Of a DNA stretch of 64,000 bases, positions 48,865-60,123 are shown one piece after another. Below the pieces are notes generated by a model. That model ran no database searches, was not told the DNA's origin, and saw nothing but the letters and a program-made list of their open reading frames with translations. The translations under genes and the position numbers were made by a program. Source of the DNA: Lactifluus volemus (Eukaryota > Basidiomycota > Agaricomycetes > Russulales > Russulaceae); assembly GCA_022376515.1 (NCBI GenBank), contig WTXI01000012.1, forward strand, positions 558,001 through 622,000, in the 5' to 3' direction. The first letter of the stretch is position 1. Each line of letters starts with the position of its first letter.

Positions 48865-49579
48865 TCGACTATAGTTCACACTTGTTATGTTGTTGTCTCT
48901 ATATCGCAAGATTGGATGGTTTCGTTGTTGGTTGTTTCTGTGTCACATACAAAGGTCAGGAGATGTTTGAAATAATTATATCTGATAGAAGTAGTAGTGA
49001 TGCAGCAAGTGATCTTGATGTTTTGAAGCGCACGCATCCAAGCCGTCTAGGGCTCCCGCTGAGATTTCACCATAAAGAGACAAAAGTCGTTCGACACAAT
49101 TGGCCGAGCAACTCTCTTCAATTCGAGAGAATCGCGTCGAAGGCGTGCCAGTGATGCATCTCCCCCAGTGTCCGGGAGACGAGGATAGCTTGAGTTGATT
49201 TGAATCAAGGACGAAGCAAAGACGAGAAACATGACGCATGGAGGTGAGAAGTATGGATAGACTGCTTGACGCGCGCCTGTGCCTGCTCCCGCTCGAGGAA
49301 AGCTTGGAGCTCCTTCTATAACCTTTAGTGTCAGAACTACAACCACAAAAATGGTTTAAAAAGAGATGGATCAGGGACGGCGTTGAGTCGTTGAGTTGAA
49401 GTTGCAAGTTTTTCCCTTTTCCCTCCTCTCTAACTGGCCGGCGTTGACAACCCGGGACCTCGCGAGGCTCACGTGCGCGAACACGTGACCCCCATTTTAA
49501 ATCCTCGATTCCTCGTCTACTGTACATCTCTTTATTTTCGCAGTTCCTGGTTATACGTTTCGATTGCGTCATACTTTAT
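48865..49579. other. No gene recognised
   Basis: A minus-strand frame of 198 codons at 48,976-49,572 shows no recognisable motif and no support. Confidence 0.4.
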
Positions 49580-50420
49580 AACATCCCACTTGTTGTATGT
49601 GTCTTGGCACGCGAGCTTGAACAAGTGAAGGCGATGTCCGATATCAGCTGAGTGATAGACACCGCAACGAGCTTTCTCCGCTTCACAGAGGGTTGGAGCT
49701 CCACAACTTGGTGGAGGGACGGAACATAACCATTACGGCACTCTCGGCTACCAGAGTTGGTGCTTCCTCCGTGATTCGGTTACCTATAATTTGCTTTGAA
49801 TTCGGATTTTTTGGCCGTTAGCCGAAATTGCCATTGGCGCGGTAACAATAAGATTGGCGATGCTGATAACCGATTTTTCGTCGGCCGAACTAAGCGAGAG
49901 ATTATCTATTTCACATTTTTTCCGCCGTCTACAATCATACCCATGGGTGGTGCCCATGCATAGCGTGGAAATGCGTGAAACGCATGTACTTTTGTCGGTG
50001 ATACGGAAGCAGCGATGGCGGTTGTATCAGATGACCATCACCCCAACAAATTAAGAGTCATCACAATTACATGAGTGTGCCGATCTGCGCGGGTGATTCA
50101 CTACTAGAGAATGGGATACATGAATATGGGGCAGTGTTAGGAGCTGCGCCAAATCATGGGGCTGCGGCGAAGGTTGACATTTGTTCGATGCACAGCCATG
50201 GATTGACCTACTGTACTTACTGTCTCACGAGTCGCCCCGCTGAGCAATCGTGCTATGATAACGTCATCTTTTCACACGGTCATCATCTCTTGCCATCGTT
50301 TGGCAAGAGGACGTACCGTGACTGTAGTCCACAAAGTTCCGAAACGTCGTATCGCTGGTGGCTCGACTCAACACGTGTAAGCGAGGTACATGGCCACGAT
50401 CTCGCTCGATGTTGTTATTC
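49580..50420 (+). repeat. Unit 1 of a degenerate duplication
   Basis: Three landmarks recur in the same order at 51.69-52.9 kb: TGTATGTGTCTTGGCA, GACGGAACATAACC and GTGGAAATGCGTGAAACGCATG. The identity is moderate and neither copy has a convincing gene, so this is an old non-coding duplication or two copies of an unknown element. Confidence 0.5.
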
Positions 50421-51689
50421 ATAACTTGGGGACAGAATAAAGAAGATGGCTCCGACGCAAGATGGAAACAAATGGAATCGAGCGGAGAGAGTGAGAAATA
50501 ATATTCAAGTCTACAAACTTCTGAGTTTAGCCTCGCGTCCTTTACCCAGAGTTTATCCATTTGCACCCGAAAAAAAAATCGCGTAATTGAGTTGTTGGAA
50601 AGGTTCGGAAAAGAACCGCTGAGGCGTTTGTCGTAAGGCGATGATCGGCTAGCTTGACATACCATACCGACGTCGCTTTCGCTGGCCATCGGCGCATCAC
50701 CCCCCATTGGATCTCAAACTGGCGCCCTCTCGCTTCCGAACCTCTTTCTGTGTTACCTGAAAATCCCCACCTTCAAGTTCCCAACAGCCTAAGTGCGCAT
50801 CATTTAGATTCCCTCCACAAACAAAGCGGTCTACTTCCTACTAATTTATAATTTTTAGTCGCAATTCTGGTCTTGTTCTGCTGACGCTGCAGGCATCTTC
50901 CCTACCACCTTGACACGGTCCCGTTTTTTCCATCACTCAAAAGCCTCATCACTGCAGAACTTTTCTCGACAAGCAGTGATGTCCACGAGGAAAATATAGA
51001 GATATGAGCGAGACGCGTACGATTCATGCCCATGGCTGTCCGAATCTCCATCGACACCTCGAAAGTCCGAGACTCGAAAATGGTTCAACCATCTGTGTGG
51101 TGGGCACCACCGTGACGGTTCCCACCCCAATTCTCGGGGGGTTGCCATAAGGTGGTTCTAGATGGATCTGTGGTGGAAATAGAGATTCTTGTGACAGTCT
51201 CATGGTATCAAGCAACTCGATGATGAGATTAAGCCAAACCTCAATCTTGTCCGAACAACACGTGCGTATTGTCCTTCCTGTTGTCTCCACAAACTCGATA
51301 AATAAGGTGTTTGCGGCTACCGTGCAACATCTACACCAAGATGCAATCACTCACTCAGATCCATGTATGATCGGGTGAGCATCTGTTATCTGTCCCTTAT
51401 CGAGGCCGTAGCAGAGGTGTGCGACTCTTTCCCTCAACAATGTTGATAAATGAAAGAATGCGTTGGTCAATAAAACCGTGATGTACAATAAGAGGATGAC
51501 AAACTTGCAACGCGGCCTTAGCAGAGCCGCTCATGTGTCATGACGTAGTTGTTCGGCCGATGGTCACCGACTCGACCTTACGCTCTTACTACTGTATACG
51601 CCAGTTCTGATCATACGGTCATACGGTTTGGCCCCACGGGCAATAACAACTTTTACTTGCGTCATCCCTACCATGTTGCGTCATATGCC
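50421..51689. other. No gene recognised
   Basis: Only short frames without motifs are present. Confidence 0.4.
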
Positions 51690-52900
51690 ACTGCCACTTC
51701 CTGTATGTGTCTTGGCATGCGGGACTACGGATTAAAAGCCTCTTTTTTTTCCCATTAGGAAATAACGGCGATGGCCGAGTGATAGGTGAGATCGCAATAA
51801 GATCATTTCTGAGGCATGATAGCTGATTTGGCAGATATAATTAAAACATGATGGTTGTAGTTGTACGTTACCGGCTCGGCACTAACATACTCTTTCTCCG
51901 CGCCACATGCACAACTCCAGTACTAGTGGGGCTCCACAACTCGAGATCGACGACGGAACATAACCGTCACGGCAGAGCCCGACGCAACACCCATAGCCCT
52001 CTGTTATCGACCTACCTCTGATGTTGCGTGTTGCACGCATCAGATACCTTATTCGCTTTTCTGCGCCTTTCTTCAACTTTTTACAAACGTCAGAAAGCTT
52101 TTAAAGTCAAAGCGCTGAAAAGTTGCCTATACAAAAGCAAAAATGTACAGTACTACCGAATATAGTGAGTTGGCCTTTTTCGGCCTTGTTTTCGCGCTTT
52201 TCAGCGCTTTTTTCCGCGGAAAAAAGCGGAATGCTCGGAGGATTCATTCTTGACTTGTGGATTTGGTATGGTGTATATGCGTCGGTCAACACTTGTTCAC
52301 TTTAACCGGAATTTCCATTGGAGGTGTGATGTAGATATGCTCGGGCATCTGTAGTACAATTGGCGGTGCGGTTGTTTGAACTCTGAGAGCCGATTCGCAG
52401 AGATGTATTTCAATTTTCCGCCGTCATTGTCAGTGTATACTACATCACACCCATGATGATTGATTCGCTTCTGCTTTCCAAGACCGCACTTCCTGTGCAA
52501 TCTCGTGTCATACATAGCGTAGAAATGCGTGAAACGCATGTACTTCGTCGGTCATACGGAAAAGGCGATGTCAGATGATCATCACCCCGATGTAACTTAC
52601 CAGGATGCAGGTGTGCGACTGGTCACAAGACAATATGAAAAGAGAGCAGTGTTAAAAAGTTTATACCCAACCACGGGGCGGCGGCGAAGTTGACCATTGG
52701 TGCATCGAGCACAGCCGACGACTGCACAGCCTTCCCGCTGAGTGGTCGTGTCGTTACGTCAGCACTTGGTTTTCACACGGTCATCATCTCCAGGCGGCAA
52801 CTTGGTGCACAAGTTCTGAACGCCGTATCGCTGGTTGCTCAACTCGGCATGTGTAAGCGAGGTACGTAGACACGGTCTCGCTCGATGTTGTTTATTTTAG
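51690..52900 (+). repeat. Unit 2 of the degenerate duplication
   Basis: This is the counterpart of 49.58-50.42 kb, about 2.1-2.5 kb downstream. It is longer because of extra sequence in the middle, which includes the palindromic stretch at 52.1-52.23 kb. Confidence 0.5.
52109..52228. repeat. Inverted repeats ending in a perfect 24-bp palindrome
   Basis: AAAGCGCTGAAAAG at 52,109-52,122 has its exact inverse at 52,197-52,210. Overlapping the latter, 52,205-52,228 is a perfect 24-bp palindrome centred on CCGCGG with six T and six A on either side. The stretch could fold into a large hairpin and may be a small foldback element. It lies within unit 2 and is missing from unit 1. Confidence 0.6.
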
Positions 52901-53008
52901 GGACAGAATTAAGCAAAACGAAGATGACTAGATGATCGGGTGATAGGTACAACACGAGATGGAAACGATGGAACACAATGTCGGTGGCATGCTGGTTGAA
53001 GCCATAGA

Positions 53009-53595
53009 TCAGATGCAAGTAGATCGTCGCAAGCTGCCTCCCAGCTAAGCAAGCAGGCGCATGAGTGGAGAGTATGAGAGAAAGGACAAGGACATGCCTG
53101 CTGCAAAAGCGCGTCAATGACGTCTCCGTCTTCCATCGACCGCTGAACATCACACACGAACGTGCATCAGAACGAGCTACTCAAAACAACGAAAAGTTGT
53201 GACACACCTCTGCTGGAGTCTCGGTAGGCGACAGACGCTCACCATCATACACGAATCTGAGTGATCCTACACAAGTCAAATTCGATGATCTTTTTGAGAA
53301 GCTTGTCAAGCCGTAATTGTAGAAGAGCGCACCTGGATCCTTGCCGAAGCGTTTCTGGGAGAGTGACAAAAAAAGTGAGCGTGAGATAATACATAGAGAG
53401 CGACACAGACCTCCGCGACCTCGAAAATTTTCTTAAATGGCATGTTTGCTTTGACTTTGACGGTAACCTCTACACGCACACCGAGATCAGCTCTCTATCA
53501 GGTCAATGAAGGTAGCAAGGAGGACAATACACACGTGTACCGGAATGGCTGATAATGAGATTGAGCTTTGGTTTGGTATCCTCTTGGTCTGACAT
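53009..53595 (-). CDS. SMT3: SUMO (ubiquitin-like modifier)
   Basis: Model: 53595-53541, 53490-53411, 53354-53333, 53266-53208, 53142-53098, 53044-53009, about 98 aa. The acidic/Lys N-terminus (MSDQEDTKPKLNLII) leads into VRVEVTVKVKANMPFKKIFEVAE, then KRFGKDPGSLRFVYDGERLSPTETPAE and MEDGDVIDALLQQLGG, the ubiquitin-like fold and the diglycine that is joined to target lysines. After GG come eight residues (SLRRSTCI) that a SUMO protease would remove. Intron 4 ends are clear. The last intron needs a GC donor (CAG-GCATGT) to give QLGG. The first intron has an alternative donor at 53,532 with an acceptor at 53,495, which would add a few residues. SUMO is usually single-copy and essential in fungi. 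Confidence 0.9.
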
Positions 53596-54346
53596 CACTT
53601 GGGAATAGCGGATAGAGGGCCACGCCCAAGTCGCGGGTATCGCGTGCACAGTGGCTGTATGGTTGAATGTCACATGACGCCAAATCTCTATTCCCGTCAC
53701 TTGGCACCGACTGATACGCATCAACTACACAGCCATACTTGCAACGCTCCATTCTGGTGTTTTCTCTTGTCCTTCTTGAGGCCATGCAGGTTGCACAAAC
53801 CACGTTTCTTCTCGGAACAAATGACCAATAAGTATCAACGCTGCGCATCAGATAACCTCAGCCCGGAACTTGGTCTTGCCTGTGCTACTAGTGACTACTG
53901 ACTCGAATACGATGGCAGGTTAGTTGGAGGCGTAGCTCGTACTCCCTTTTGCTATCTCCCGAATGAAGCTGTGCGTTAAAATCCGGGAAGCTCGGTATGA
54001 CGACACGCTCTACTAGGGAGCTCTGACTGTACGTTGGGCTATACAACTTCCATCTTGGATGCTGCTATTATGTTTCCTTTCATTTTCCCAGTTTATTCGG
54101 TCTCATCCATTCCCCGATCCCCGGTTTCGTGTTGTAGTTGCGATAAGATGTGTATGTCTGTCTGTCTCGGACAAACCCGCAAAGCAGAGACTTGGTCGGA
54201 TAACTGGTATATCGGATCCTAGCATCGTACCAGTGTCTCCTCGGTCCCATGGCCGATACTTTACCGTTGCCGGATTCTTCGCATTACCCGCCCGAAGCGC
54301 GCGCCCCTCCTGGATAGTATTTATCTCCCTCACTTCCTCCCTACTC

Positions 54347-55360
54347 ATGGTCACCCAGAATGACGATGACTTCCAACTTAGAGCAGGTAAGAGGGTCTTG
54401 TAGGTCTCTCATCCCATCTAACGTTCTGTCGCACGAAGACTCCTGTTCTCCCGGACGATATCCTGGTAGACGGTTTCATCACTCAAACGTTCAATCCCGG
54501 AGACACGAATACCTACTTTACGCTCCTGCTCAGACCCGGGACACCAAACTTTCTGCATTTTTATGAGATACAATATTGGCTGGGGGCATGGTACATCAGA
54601 TACAATCCTCATTTTATGCGGCCACTCTCGCCGGGGACGCCAATACAGAACGGTTGGGTTCGTCTCGACTTTCGCGCCAGTACGACCCCCGGCACCGTTT
54701 TACCCCAAGTGCGATGGTTTCCAGAGAACCCGGCTGACTTTCGTCGATTCGTCATCGACGCCGTCCTTCAGTTTCCGATCTTCTTCGTCAACCAGACTGG
54801 CGTCGTCGGGTTCCACTTGGAAGACATCCTCCAAGGTTCTGAGCAGGACCTCGCGCGAGACCTCCAAAACGGGAACGGCCAGGCACCGCTTGGGGGTAGG
54901 ACGACGACGCACATCAGGATCAACGTTGGTTTTTCATACCCCTCTTTCATGCGGGCTTGTACAACGATTCTCACCCTGCGTTCGTCGATCCTACTCATCA
55001 CAGTGGCCAGGATACCCAACGTGGAGACGTCAGATACCCACTCAAGACGAGACTCACGCACATAATCCCATCACCCTCACCCGCTTTATGAGACACGTTG
55101 GCACGTCGGTCAATAATTTCCTCAGAGTAGGGCTGCTTCTCCCCTCCTCCATACCCTCTATCGTCGTCACTGACTGAGCTCTATACTTTCAGCTTTGCGA
55201 AGCGAACAACCATGTGCCAAATACCCCTTGGATAATAGGACAACATCATGGTGGCATTACACGACGTCAGGTCAGGGTTATCGGCGCCGTTCACGTTTCC
55301 GCTGGCTCGTGGCAGCCCATCATTCAGCTCACTGAATACGTGATTTGGACTCACACGTAG
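54347..55360 (+). CDS. Unrecognised 274-aa protein
   Basis: Exons: 54347-54394, 54439-54924, 55004-55126, 55193-55360; phases agree and the frame is open. The protein starts MVTQNDDDFQL and includes GDTNTYFTLLLRPG, WYIRYNPHFMRPLSPGTPIQ, TTPGTVLPQVRWFPENPADFRRF, FFVNQTGVVGFHLEDILQG and WPGYPTWRRQIPT. It is well balanced in composition, without signal peptide or membrane helices, and looks like one globular alpha/beta protein. I do not recognise a family. The first intron is short (44 nt) and its acceptor is AAG, so the N-terminus is the least certain part. A longer 5' extension is possible because the frame is open upstream to about 54,059. Confidence 0.65.
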
Positions 55361-56426
55361 CAACCCACTCGTTCTTCCCAACTTTTTCCCTATCTCTCTC
55401 GTCATAGATTAGCGACCCCGCGAGGCTGTCATGGATACCTCCCTTTTTCTCCCCCTTCTTTTACAAACAAACATCTTTCTCAGCGATACGATGCGATTCG
55501 ACTCGGATACTACTAAACATACCGGTAATGAGTTTTCCATTGAAAACACCCCTATTTTTTCTGATACCCCGGAACTGTCCTGCCCGAAAGCTTGAAACTT
55601 GGAGGGATTCGTATTTCATCCAACTGAAACTGACATCCCCAACTATCCTTGTAATACTTTGTATCACCCCTGTCCTTTTTTTTGATCCAACTTCGAACAA
55701 TTACAATGTTTTTTTCATGGGGATTTATGGGGCGTCAACAGTCGGCAATCCACCCTGTTATTCGAGCCTTGCATGGACGGAGGGGGGGAAGGTGTATCGG
55801 GCGAAACGAAAGTTGGTCAAGGGAAAGAAAAAAAAAAGTCGTTGAGGGAGGGGAAGGTGTGGGGAAAAAAAAAGGTCGTGGTCTTTGATCAACCATCAAT
55901 CACCAACCATCCATCAGCCCTACTCCGTCCGACTCCTGCCCCTGCCCGCTACTTTCCCTGCAGGGGGTGGCGTGCAGCGCTTAGCACGAGGGCACCAATT
56001 ATTGTAGCAATTACTAATGGAACATCAATCACACCCAACACACACCCCTCACAAAAAATCACTTTTACTCTACGTATCACGATAAAACGTGGGGGTGGAT
56101 CGCCATTGTCTCTCTACATACACCACCGCCCATACAGTAGGCGGATCGATCATTATTAGCACAGCCAAACCAAGCGTTTTACCTCCGAAATTTGTATTCT
56201 TTTCGCTCTTATGCTCCGAAGGCTCCGAAGTACCAAAAAAACATGTTTTTTTCCTCTAAAAATGATGTATGAAGAACCAATATGACATGTTGCCCCCACC
56301 GCTGCCGCCCATTAATTTCGTTGATCCATCCGAGTAGGCGAGGGAAGGGGGGGAAAGGAAGGGGGAGAGAGAGAGAAGGTATCGAATTCCAACCAATCAG
56401 CGCCTCTCCGATGACTGATCAGCTGA
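55361..56426. other. No gene recognised
   Basis: This holds low-complexity A/G-rich stretches near 55,830-55,880 and 56,345-56,380. It is the convergent 3' flank of the unknown gene and ATG22. Confidence 0.45.
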
Positions 56427-58273
56427 TCAACTGTGCTGATGACCGTTGACAGGTATTACTGCCCCTCCATCTGTCCCGTGGCGAGAAGAAGGGTCATCGT
56501 CACCGTCCGAAGACCACGCCTGCGCGTCCGCTCGTCCACTTTCGACGTCTACCCCGGCGAGCACGGGCAGCGCGGCCCAAAGCATAAACACGAGGAAGAG
56601 GAACGAGTATCGGATGTTCCCCGTGAGGTCGGCCACCAGGCCGACGACGAGCGGACCGATAAAGGAGGAGGACTATAATATGGTCCCGGAATCAGCGATT
56701 GGGTCGGCGTTTAAAACAAAATACACGTACCTTGTCGGTGATGGAGTATAGGCCGTACCATCGCGCTTCCTCTCCTGGCGGAATTATTTCTGCGTATAAA
56801 GCTCGCGCATAGCTCTGGAACCCGCCGAACATTATGCCGAAATATGCCGCGAGCACGAACAACTCTTCCGGCACTCTCAAGCCCCATCGTGCTCCACGCG
56901 GCGCCAACAACCCGATGGCGCCATACAGTGGGACGACGCTGACAGCGATAACGGTTAGAACGAGCACGCGCAGGGAGCTAAGTCCAAAATGGCGTTGCAC
57001 GACTGGCCACAAAAGCGCGCCGAGAATACCCGTGCTTGGTGCAAGTACTCCGACGAGTATGAGCTGGCTCGGTGTCATGTGAAGCGTTGTCTTTCCGAAC
57101 AAGAGCGCCGTCGAGGTCAGCGTTGTAAACCCTGATACAGCAAGTAACTTTGTGGGCATTAAAGAAAGCGGCGGGAACAGCGGAACACACCGTCGGAAAG
57201 AAGGAACCATGCAGCGAGGTAGCGGAACGTGTTGCGTAGCCGTCGGATATTTTTCCAGCGAAACATACTGCCCAATCTCCTCCACGCATCCACCACTTCT
57301 CGTTGCACGGACCATTTAGCGGGAGCTATAGACGCCGCCTGGGAGGGTTCATGTGCGAGCAAACCCTCGCGCTCCTCCATGATGCTGGCATTCGGTACCT
57401 CCTCAACCCCGCTTGCACCAGGCAAGAGTAGAAGAGCAGGTATGGAGAAGAGCGCCCACCACGCCCCAGAACCGCCAATGGCGAATCGCAGCGCGTATGT
57501 GGATCCACCTGCGCGTTGGACGGGTACTAGAGTGATCAACAATAACAGTATACCAGCTGCGTATCCAAGAGCAATGCCGAGTGAAGAGATGCGTGCGTTT
57601 GCGCGGGACAGCTTCTCTGCATCATTGTGATCTGAAGAGGGCAGAGAAGACGCGGCGAGGCGCGGTAGGTAGGTGTTGAGTACTACGAGGGATGCGCCGA
57701 AACCTAAATTTGCGAGAATGGCGAGGATACTAGAGAGTGGCCATAAGGGGGATGAAGAGGGGAGGAGGAAAAAGCAGAGGGCAGAAACGGAACCGAGCGC
57801 GGCAAAGCCGAATAGCAAGGGCTTGCGATATGAGGCTTTGTTTAGGGCGTTAGGACCTCAGAGACATGAAATCAATTAGAGGACGTACCTCTATCCGCGA
57901 TTCCACCCATAGATATGACCGTCAACGCCTGAATTGCGACGGAAATGGAATATGTGTAGAGGCTATCAACAGATCAGCCTCATGAATAAACAATAGGAAT
58001 GTCTACACGCCTGAAGCTGGCTGTATCAATCCAGGCCCAGCCTAACTTGACCACACATCTTGGTCCATCCTCTTCTGTTGCGCCAACAGGAAGAGCGGGT
58101 AGGGTGGAGCATGGAGTTGTCTTGTCTGGAAGTAGAAAGCCATTGTCGTGGGCAAATTGTTCGAGACAGATGGGAAGGAAGAGAGTAAGTGATACTATGG
58201 CAAAGACCTCGCTAGCAAAAGCGTAACTGAGCCAGCCTGAAAGCTCGCGTTTGTAACTTGAAGAGGTGGTCAT
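56427..58273 (-). CDS. ATG22: Vacuolar amino-acid effluxer ATG22
   Basis: Five exons give 542 aa: 58273-58011, 57962-57889, 57835-57191, 57131-56731, 56672-56427. ATG22 belongs to the major facilitator superfamily and exports amino acids from the vacuole after autophagic breakdown. Visible family features: RELSGWLSYAFASEVFAIVSLTLFLPICLEQFA at the start, WIDTASFSLYTYSISVAIQA, GGIADRASYRKPLLFGFAALGSVSA, the long charged loop before FRYLAAWFLLSDG, GKTTLHMTP, YAEIIPPGEEARWYGLYSITDK and SSSFIGPLVVGLVADLTGNIRYSF. About eleven hydrophobic helices are apparent. Intron 1 (58010-57963) has a GC donor; only that choice keeps ASFSLYTYS in frame. Intron 2 ends in AAG. It is divergent with the TFIIS gene. 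Confidence 0.93.
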
Positions 58274-58461
58274 GATGTTTATTTACATTTATTTGGTCGA
58301 TCATTCGTCTCCGGATGAATTCATTTGTGGCTTAATTCGGTTCCTTGGTTGCTTTGTTGCCACAGCTAAAGGGTTTAACAAAAAAGTACCGTACAGAACG
58401 CGCTGTACAGTACTGTAGAGATAGCTAGAACTCAAACAAGAAAACCACCCACCAGTAGAAT
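58274..58461. promoter_or_regulatory. Shared upstream region of ATG22 and TFIIS genes
   Basis: The 188 bp between two divergent start codons contain a GTACAGAACGCGCTGTAC near-palindrome (58,391-58,408), which may be a protein-binding site. This is inferred only from symmetry. Confidence 0.45.
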
Positions 58462-59798
58462 ATGTCGGACATAGCCGAACTGAAACGTCTCGTAAAATCG
58501 CTTCAGCAAGCCTCATCTGACAAGGTACGTACCCTACCCGTCTCGTTTCCTTCTAACTTTTAATATTTTCGATTAGGAGACCCTCGACATCTTGCAAGTC
58601 TTAAAGAAGGAGGCCAAAATCACAGAAGCCGTGCTCAGAGTGCGTATATTCTCGGTCGTGTGATTCTCACTTAGCTTCTCCAACAGGAGAGCAAAGCTGG
58701 CCTCGCTGTGGGAAAATTGCGTTCACATGCGACAAAAGATGTGTCTGAACTCGCCAAGGAGATCGTACGCATGTGGAAAACGGCTGTGGACAAGGAAAAG
58801 CAAGCGGCTGGCACGACCTCTAAAAGCGCCGCGAAAACTGCAGGTGCGCCAATAACTTTCTTTCTTCTCTTTACCTGACCCGCCTCTTTCTATCAAAGCC
58901 CCTCCGCCTCGCAAAGCCTCAACTGCAGCCATGTCCCCCTCAACCCCAACCGCCGCGAACAGTGGCGCACGTACCGCAAAGAATGACGGCGTGAGCACGT
59001 CTATTACAGGGGACAAAACACGCGACAAGTGTATCGAAATGCTTTATGATGCCCTGGCACTCGAATCAGGCTTTCGTACGTTTTGTGGTCGTCATGCCCC
59101 TCTTATCCGTGTTGCTTACTTAATACACAGCATCTGATCTTATCTTGCAGCGGGCTCGCACCGTAGAAGACACGGTGTGCAAGGATTGTAAGGGGACTAC
59201 AGCGACGTATAAATCAAGAATACGAATGTTGTTTGTCAACCTTAAAGATAAGAACAATCCTGGCTTGCGCCGAAGCGTCACGGCAGGAGATATTCCAGCT
59301 CAAACGTTCGCAAAAATGACGAGCCAGGTTCATATTTTATTTATTTCTCCGTTGTTGGGGAAAAACTGTGACTGACACATTTTTGCGCGCGTGTCTCTCG
59401 CAGGAAATGGCTTCCGAGGAACGCAAGGCAGCAGATGCAAAGATTGAAGAGGATAACTTATTCTTATCGCTTGGTGCCGCCGACCAGCAGGCGGAAACAG
59501 ACGCCTTCCAATGTGGCCGGTGCAAGCAGGTACGACAGGTGGCCCACCAATCCTTAATATTTCTCACCGCCTTCCTTATTTTAGAGGAAGTGCCGCTATC
59601 GCCAAGCCCAGACACGGAGCGCTGACGAACCAATGACCGTACGTAATGTCTTCAGTCTTTGGTGTTCTTCAAACGCTGACTCAACTACAACAGACCTTCG
59701 TAACGTGCGTTTGTTCCTCTCTATGTTTGTTCATTCCTGATTACTGACCTTCTCAATTCAGCTGCACCAACTGTAACTATAGGTGGAAATTCTCATAG
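58462..59798 (+). CDS. DST1: Transcription elongation factor TFIIS
   Basis: Nine exons give 294 aa: 58462-58524, 58577-58639, 58687-58843, 58899-59075, 59131-59327, 59404-59529, 59585-59638, 59694-59704, 59762-59798. Domain I (LW/TFIIS-N type) runs over about residues 1-80 and includes KSLQQASSDKETLDILQVLKKEAKITEAVLRES. A Ser/Pro/Ala linker follows. Domain II begins at DKTRDKCIEMLYDALALES and includes NLKDKNNPGLRRSV. The C-terminal zinc ribbon has CGRC and CTNC pairs and the RSADEPMT loop whose Asp-Glu pair reaches the RNA polymerase II active site to stimulate transcript cleavage. The length matches yeast and animal TFIIS. Exon 8 is only 11 nt. One acceptor (58,898) is AAG. Confidence 0.96.
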
Positions 59799-60123
59799 GC
59801 AATATGTAGTACCCTAGTCATTCACCAACCTTACTTTTCCGATTATGCTGTAGTTTTCATGCCGATTCGCCGACATGCACATACCCCCTTCCCCTCTTGG
59901 CTGTGAACCTATGCCGGACTTGGGCCGGGGTTCACTTGAATATTTATTGTGTTTTGAGATTTGGCCTTCAAACAAGATCGGGTGGTATATACTCAAGCCA
60001 ACAAAGCAAAAGGCCAAAGTCTGCACTGACACAACGTACATTATGATACATAGTATTGCATTTGGATCAGGAGATTGAGACCCTCGACTTTGAGGGATGA
60101 GAGCGAGGCTTACGTTTATATAC
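59799..60123. other. Convergent 3' flanks of TFIIS and BET2
   Basis: There are 325 bp without a gene. Confidence 0.5.

Noticed and set aside
48976..49572. 198-codon minus-strand frame
   Set aside because: Its composition is typical of random frames and no motif was recognised. It partly overlaps the 3' flank of the acyltransferase gene.
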